Origin: Cyrtodaria siliqua
Lineage: Eukaryota; Mollusca; Bivalvia; Adapedonta; Hiatellidae
NCBI GenBank assembly: GCA_037043455.1
Contig: JAWPHD010001348.1
Location: forward strand, 62,001-126,000
Direction of reading: 5' to 3'
Length of the DNA stretch: 64,000 bases
The notes beneath the pieces were generated by a model, which saw only the letters and a program-made list of their open reading frames with translations, was not told the origin of the DNA and made no database searches. The stretch's first letter is position 1. Every line of letters starts with the position of its first letter. Positions 28,501-34,500 of this stretch are shown one piece after another. The position numbers and the translations under genes were made by a program.

Positions 28501-31500
28501 TACCAGATTGTTAATGTCAATAACAGCTCGGTAAAGTTTGTTTTTTGCTTATGGGATGGTGTGTTGTCCGTTTTCCGTCGTCTGTTAACTTTTCTTGTGT
28601 ACACTCTAGAGGCCACATTTCTGATGCAATCATCATGAAACTTTGTCAGAATGTTTGTCTCAATGAAATCTTAGTCAAGTTCAAAAATGGGTCATGTGGG
28701 GTCAAAAACTAGGTCACAAGGTCAAATACTTGAAAAAATTTGTGTACACTCTAGAGGTCATATTTGTTACCCAATCTTGATGAAACTTTGTCAAATTGTT
28801 TATCTTAATTATATCTTGATCAAGTTCGGAAATTGGTCACATGAAGTTAAAAACTAGGTCACTAGGTCAAATATTGGAAAAACCTTGTGTACACTCTAGA
28901 GGCCATATTTTTGACCCGAGCTTGATGCAACTTTGTCAGAATGTTTGTCTTAATTATATCTTGGTCAAGTTTGAAAATGGGTCACATGGGGTTAAAAACT
29001 AGGTCAGTAGGTCAAATACTTGAAAAACCTTGTGTACACTCTAGAAGCCGTATTTCTGACCCAATCTTGATGAAACTTTGTCAAAATGTTTGTCTTAATT
29101 ATATCTTGGTCAAGTTCAAAAATGGGTCACATAGTGTTAAAAACTAGGTCACTAGGTCAAACTTTGGAAAAAACGTGTGTACACTCTAGAGGCCATATTT
29201 TTTACCCGATCTTGATGCAATTTTGTCAGAATATTTCTCTCAATTATAGCTTGCTTAGTTCGAAAATGGGTCACACAGGGTCAAAAACTAGGTCACTAGG
29301 TCAAATACTTGAAAAACCTTGTGTACACTCTAGAGGCCATATTTCTGACCCGATCTTGATGAAACTTTGTCGAAATGTTGTCTTAATTATATTTTGGTCA
29401 AGTTCGAAAATGGGTCCCATGGGGTCAAAAACTAGGTCACTAGGTCAAATACTTGAAAAACCTTGTGTACACTCTAGACACCATGTAGTACGACTCGATT
29501 CATCAATGGTATAACAGCCAGTAGAGCGTTCACAGGCCCTCTTGGGCCTCTTGTTTTAAAGGTTTACCGTAAGACTTGTGTTAATATTGAAGTGTTAATC
29601 GAATGCCATGTTATGTATACCAGTTCCGCAGATCAGGCCTGGCAGTTACTACAGCAGTATCTGGAGCGATACGAGGACAACACAGCCCAGTATCATCGCT
29701 GTACCGCCAACAAACTAATGGCTCATGGCTTCACATTACCTACATGGTTCCTCAACTCTTATAAGGTGAGCTTACAAAAGCACAGTGTAACTTCCCTTAG
29801 TCTTGTCTATTGCATGGGAATGTAAACCCACGATTCCATGTATCAGTCTGTTATCCGAGTATGTTAAAGAACCAAAGGGATCTATTCGATATTAAGAGTT
29901 TTATAACAATTAAATTCTGGCTCATTTTGGATCTTAGGCCTTAATTCTTTTAGTGAGTTCTAGTGAGATTTTTTAGCTTGAATGGCAAGCAGATTTTATG
30001 GGATGGCGAGTTGTCCGTCGTCCGTTAACTTTTGCCTCGTTAGCACGGGCCTTCATTTTTCTTCCGATCTTTTTCAAACTTTACCAGATTGTTGATGTCA
30101 ATGAAAGCTTGGACGAGTTCGAAAGCCAGCCAGTTCGGACAAATAACACCAGAGGCCCTTGATTTATTTAAAATTGCTATATTTTTCATCAGATCTTTTT
30201 CAGACTTTACCAGATTGTTGATATCAATGAAAGCGAGTTTGAAAAACAGCCAGTTCGGACCATTAACACAGGAGTTATGACCCTTGATATAGTTAAAATT
30301 GCTATTTTTGCCACGTTAACACAATAGGGCCATTATTTTTCATCCGATCGTTTATACCAAACTCTACCAGATTGCTGATATCACTGAACGCTCGAATGAG
30401 TTCGAAAACTAGCCAGTTCAGACCATTTAAGCCAGAGTTGTGACCCTTGATTTTCTGAAATTGCTATAATTTGGCCTCGTTAACACAATATGGCCTTCAT
30501 TTTTCATCCGATCTTTTTCAAACTTTACCAGATTGTTGATATCAATCAAAGCTCGGACTAGTTATAAATACAGCCTGTTCGAATCATTTACAAGGAAGTT
30601 ATGGCCCTTGATTTTGTGAAATATGCTATAATTTAGACTTGTTAACACGATAGGGCCTTCATTTTTCATCCGATCTTTACCAAACTTGACCAAATTGTTA
30701 CTATCAATGAAAGCTTGGACAAATTCGAAAACCAACTAATTTGGATTAGTAACACCAGAGTTATGGCCCTTGATTTAGTTAAAAAATTCTGTATTTTGCC
30801 TCAAGACGATAGGGCCTTCATTTGGCCGGATTTCAACAAAACTTTGCAGGGATGATCAGTACTAAGCCTCTTTGTACAAATCATCACCGTGTTCCGGTTG
30901 AATGATTTTGGAGGAGTTACGGCCCTTTTAAGATTTTAGTACACAAATTTTGTCCTGACTACTCCTGAACCCCTGGTCGGACTTTTTAGGGATGATCAGT
31001 ACCAGCTCTAGTTGAGCATATCGTCGCCGTGTTCTGGTTGAATGAGTTTTGGTGGAGTTGTGACCCTTTAAAGGTTTTAATACACAAACTTTTCTAGATT
31101 AATTCTCCTGAACCCCTGGCCGGATTTCAGCGGAAGTTCGCAAGGATGATCAGTATCAAGTCTAGTTGTGCATCAACATGTTCTAGTTGAAAGATTGTTG
31201 GCCCTTTAAAAGCTTTAATACACAAACTTTGTCCAGGCTTGTCTCTTTTGAACTCCTTGCTGGATTTCTGCGAATTTTGGTGGGGATGATGAGTACCAAG
31301 TCTAGTTGCGCATATGATCGCCGTGTTCCGGTTGAATGAATTTTGGTCCGTTATTTGTACAGACTAGTTCTCTAGAACCTCTGGCTGGATTTCAACGAAA
31401 TTTGGCAGGAATGATCAGTACCAAGCTTAGTTGCGCATATCATCATCATGTTCCGGTTGAACGATTTTTGACAGAGTTATGGCCCCTTATACACAGATTT

Positions 31501-34500
31501 TATCTTTAGCCAGTAGAGCATCCACAGGCCCTCGTTTTACAAACAGGTGAAAAACAAATAAAACCATCAACACTAAATCATGATTAGTTTACAAAATGCG
31601 TAACAGCCTTACTCCGAATTACCTAAGTGAACTGATTCGGACACGGGTACACGATCAAACTGTTTATAACCTAAAAAATCATAACGACATTTCAGTTGTA
31701 CATGCGAGGACTTGTTCATACCGGGATTCTTTTCTGCCATCAGTTACTCGCAACTGGAACACTAATTTAAATTGCAAACATGGTCGTTGTATTAAGTTTC
31801 AACACGGCCTTCATCACGGGAGACGTGCTGTGCAGTGACATTGTCTGCAAGGGGAGATTTTTTTATCTAATTTTTCACATAGAAAATTGTTGTAAATTCC
31901 TAGTAACAATCTAATATCCTCCGCAGTATTGCTACCAAACCAATCTTTCATAATTGCAATACCCTTAAGGCCTTTACCGCTTTAATGATTACAAATATTA
32001 TTTTTTCCCCCATTTAATTTGCCAATTTCTCATCGTTTCGAGAGGAATTTTTGTACCTCAACACCGGTTATTACGTTTCCGGGTTTCAGTGGACAGGTTT
32101 AAATCACGGCTGTCGAAAGAGCGGTAAAACACGGATATCTGTTTGGAAAATCGTAGCCAAAGCGTTTTTTTTTTTAATAATTTGCGGGACAGCATAAAAA
32201 AAAAACAGGGGCGGGCGGGGATAATCTAGCAATTAATTTATTATGGCTTAAGAGATCAAATTTTGAAGGGAAAAGAACTGCAAAAGGTTCCTTGTTGAAT
32301 GATACATTTGTCCTTGTTTTCAGCTGTGAACATGATTTAAATAAACTGGAGTATTTTCATTACTCTGATTTTGAGTCTGTCACATAATGTCTATTCCATG
32401 TTTTCAGGGATTGAATTCTGCAGAACTGCTCCGTTTGTATATAGATTACGATTTACTGGAGGAAGCCGTGAGATTGTGTGTAGAATATGTGGATGCTGTG
32501 GTCAATACATTTAAAGGACAGAATAGTGAAATATTTCAGTTGAAGGTAACATGTGGCAGTATCTCCTGCTTATAATAAATTACTGTCCAAACTTATAGAT
32601 TATGTCAAGGTTTAAATCCGTTAATGTGTAAGTGTTTGTCTCCAGAATACTGAAATTAATGTTATGATTATTCAAAATGTACTTTCAAAACAGTTAGGTA
32701 CACCAGTTCTACAATATATTTTGTTACAATAGCTATTAAATAGTCTATTCCAAATTGATGACTCCTTGCATTTGAATTTTAACAATTTGCAATACACATC
32801 ATGCCATGGTTTGGATCCCACTTTCATCTCAGAAAATGTTTTTTGTTCGTTTTGTTTTTACATGAAAAGAGTTCCAATTCATCATTCCTTCTATCTGTGT
32901 TGATTTCAGGGTTGTTTACAACACCAGCCCCAGACTGTGTGGTTACCATACACAAGTATAGACCTGCTGATGAAGGCACTCCAAGACCACAGACAAGATA
33001 TACAACTGGGTGGGGTAAGTTACCAGGAAGATTTGTATAAAAAAAAGGACACAAGGCAGTCTTAAAATATTATGAAATCCAAGATGGCCGCCAAATCTAA
33101 AAATAGGTTTTTAAAAAACAAGATTGTAGCAACTACTTCTTGAAAACTATAAGTGATATTGATATGGGACTTTTTCTAAAATGATCAGCATGACATGATG
33201 TTGGTCCTTGTCGAAAATCGTTTTGATTTGACGTTAAACATGGCTGCCAGCGGCCATCTTTGTTTACATAGAGTTATATGATGAAAACTTGTAGCGACTA
33301 CTCCTCTGAAACTACTTGACGGATTTTCATGAAACTTCACAGGAATGTTGCTCTTGATGTCTAATTGATCCTAGCAAAATTTCAGGTCGGCCGGAAATTC
33401 AAGATGGCCGCCACGGCTAAAAATAGATTTTTAAAAAAATAAGTTTGTAGCGACTACTTCTTGAAAACTATAAGAGATATTGATATGGGACTTTTTCTAA
33501 AATGATCAGCATGACATGATGTTGGTCCTTGTCGAAAATCGTTTTGATTCGACGTTAAACATGGCTGCCAGCGGCCATCTTTGTTTACATAGAGTTATAT
33601 AATGAAAACTTGTAGCGACTACTCCTCTGAAACTACTTGACGGATTTTCATGAAACTTCACAGGAATGTTGCTCTTGATGTCTTATTGATCCTAGCAAAA
33701 TTTCAGGTTGGCCGAAAATTCAAGATGGCCGCCACGGCTAAAAATAGATTTTTAAAAAATAAGTTTGTAGCGACTACTTCTTGAAAACTATAAGAGATAT
33801 TGATATGGGACTTTTTCTAAAATTATCAGCATGACATGATGGTAATCTGAGTCAAACATTATTTTGATTCGACGTTAAACGTGGCTGCCAGTGGCCATCT
33901 TTGTTTACATAGAGTTATATAATGATAACTTGTAGCGACTACTCCTCTGAAAATACTTGACGGATTTTCATGAAACTTCACACGAATGTTGCTCTTGATG
34001 TCTTATTGATCCTTGCAAAATTTCAGGTCGGCCGGAAATTCCAGATGGCCGCCATGGCTAAAAATAGATTTTCAAAATACAAGTTTGTAGCGACTACTTC
34101 TTGAAAACTATAAGTGATATTGATATGGGACTTTTTCTAAAATGATCAGCATGACATGATGGTTATTCAAGTCGAACATTATTTTGATTCGACGTTAAAC
34201 ATGGCTGCCAGTGGCCATGTATGTTTACATAAGAGTTATATGATGAAAACTTGTAGCGACTACTCATCTGAAACTACTTGACGGATTTTCATGAAACTTC
34301 ACACGAATGTTGCTCTTGATGTCTAATTGATCTTAGCAAAATTTCAGGTCTGCCGGAAATTCAAGATGGCCACCATGGCTAAAAATAGATTTTTAAAAAA
34401 TAAGTTTGTAGCGACTACTTCTTGAAAACTATAAGAGATATTGATATGGGACTTTTTCCTAAATGATCAGCATGACATGATGGTTATCCGAGTCAAACAT

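Noticed and set aside
29086..29514. 142-codon open frame (and the series of 68-codon frames from 27042 to 29147)
   Set aside because: They are produced by the 145-bp tandem units of array family 1. The same peptide recurs with each unit, and there is no start context or conserved domain.
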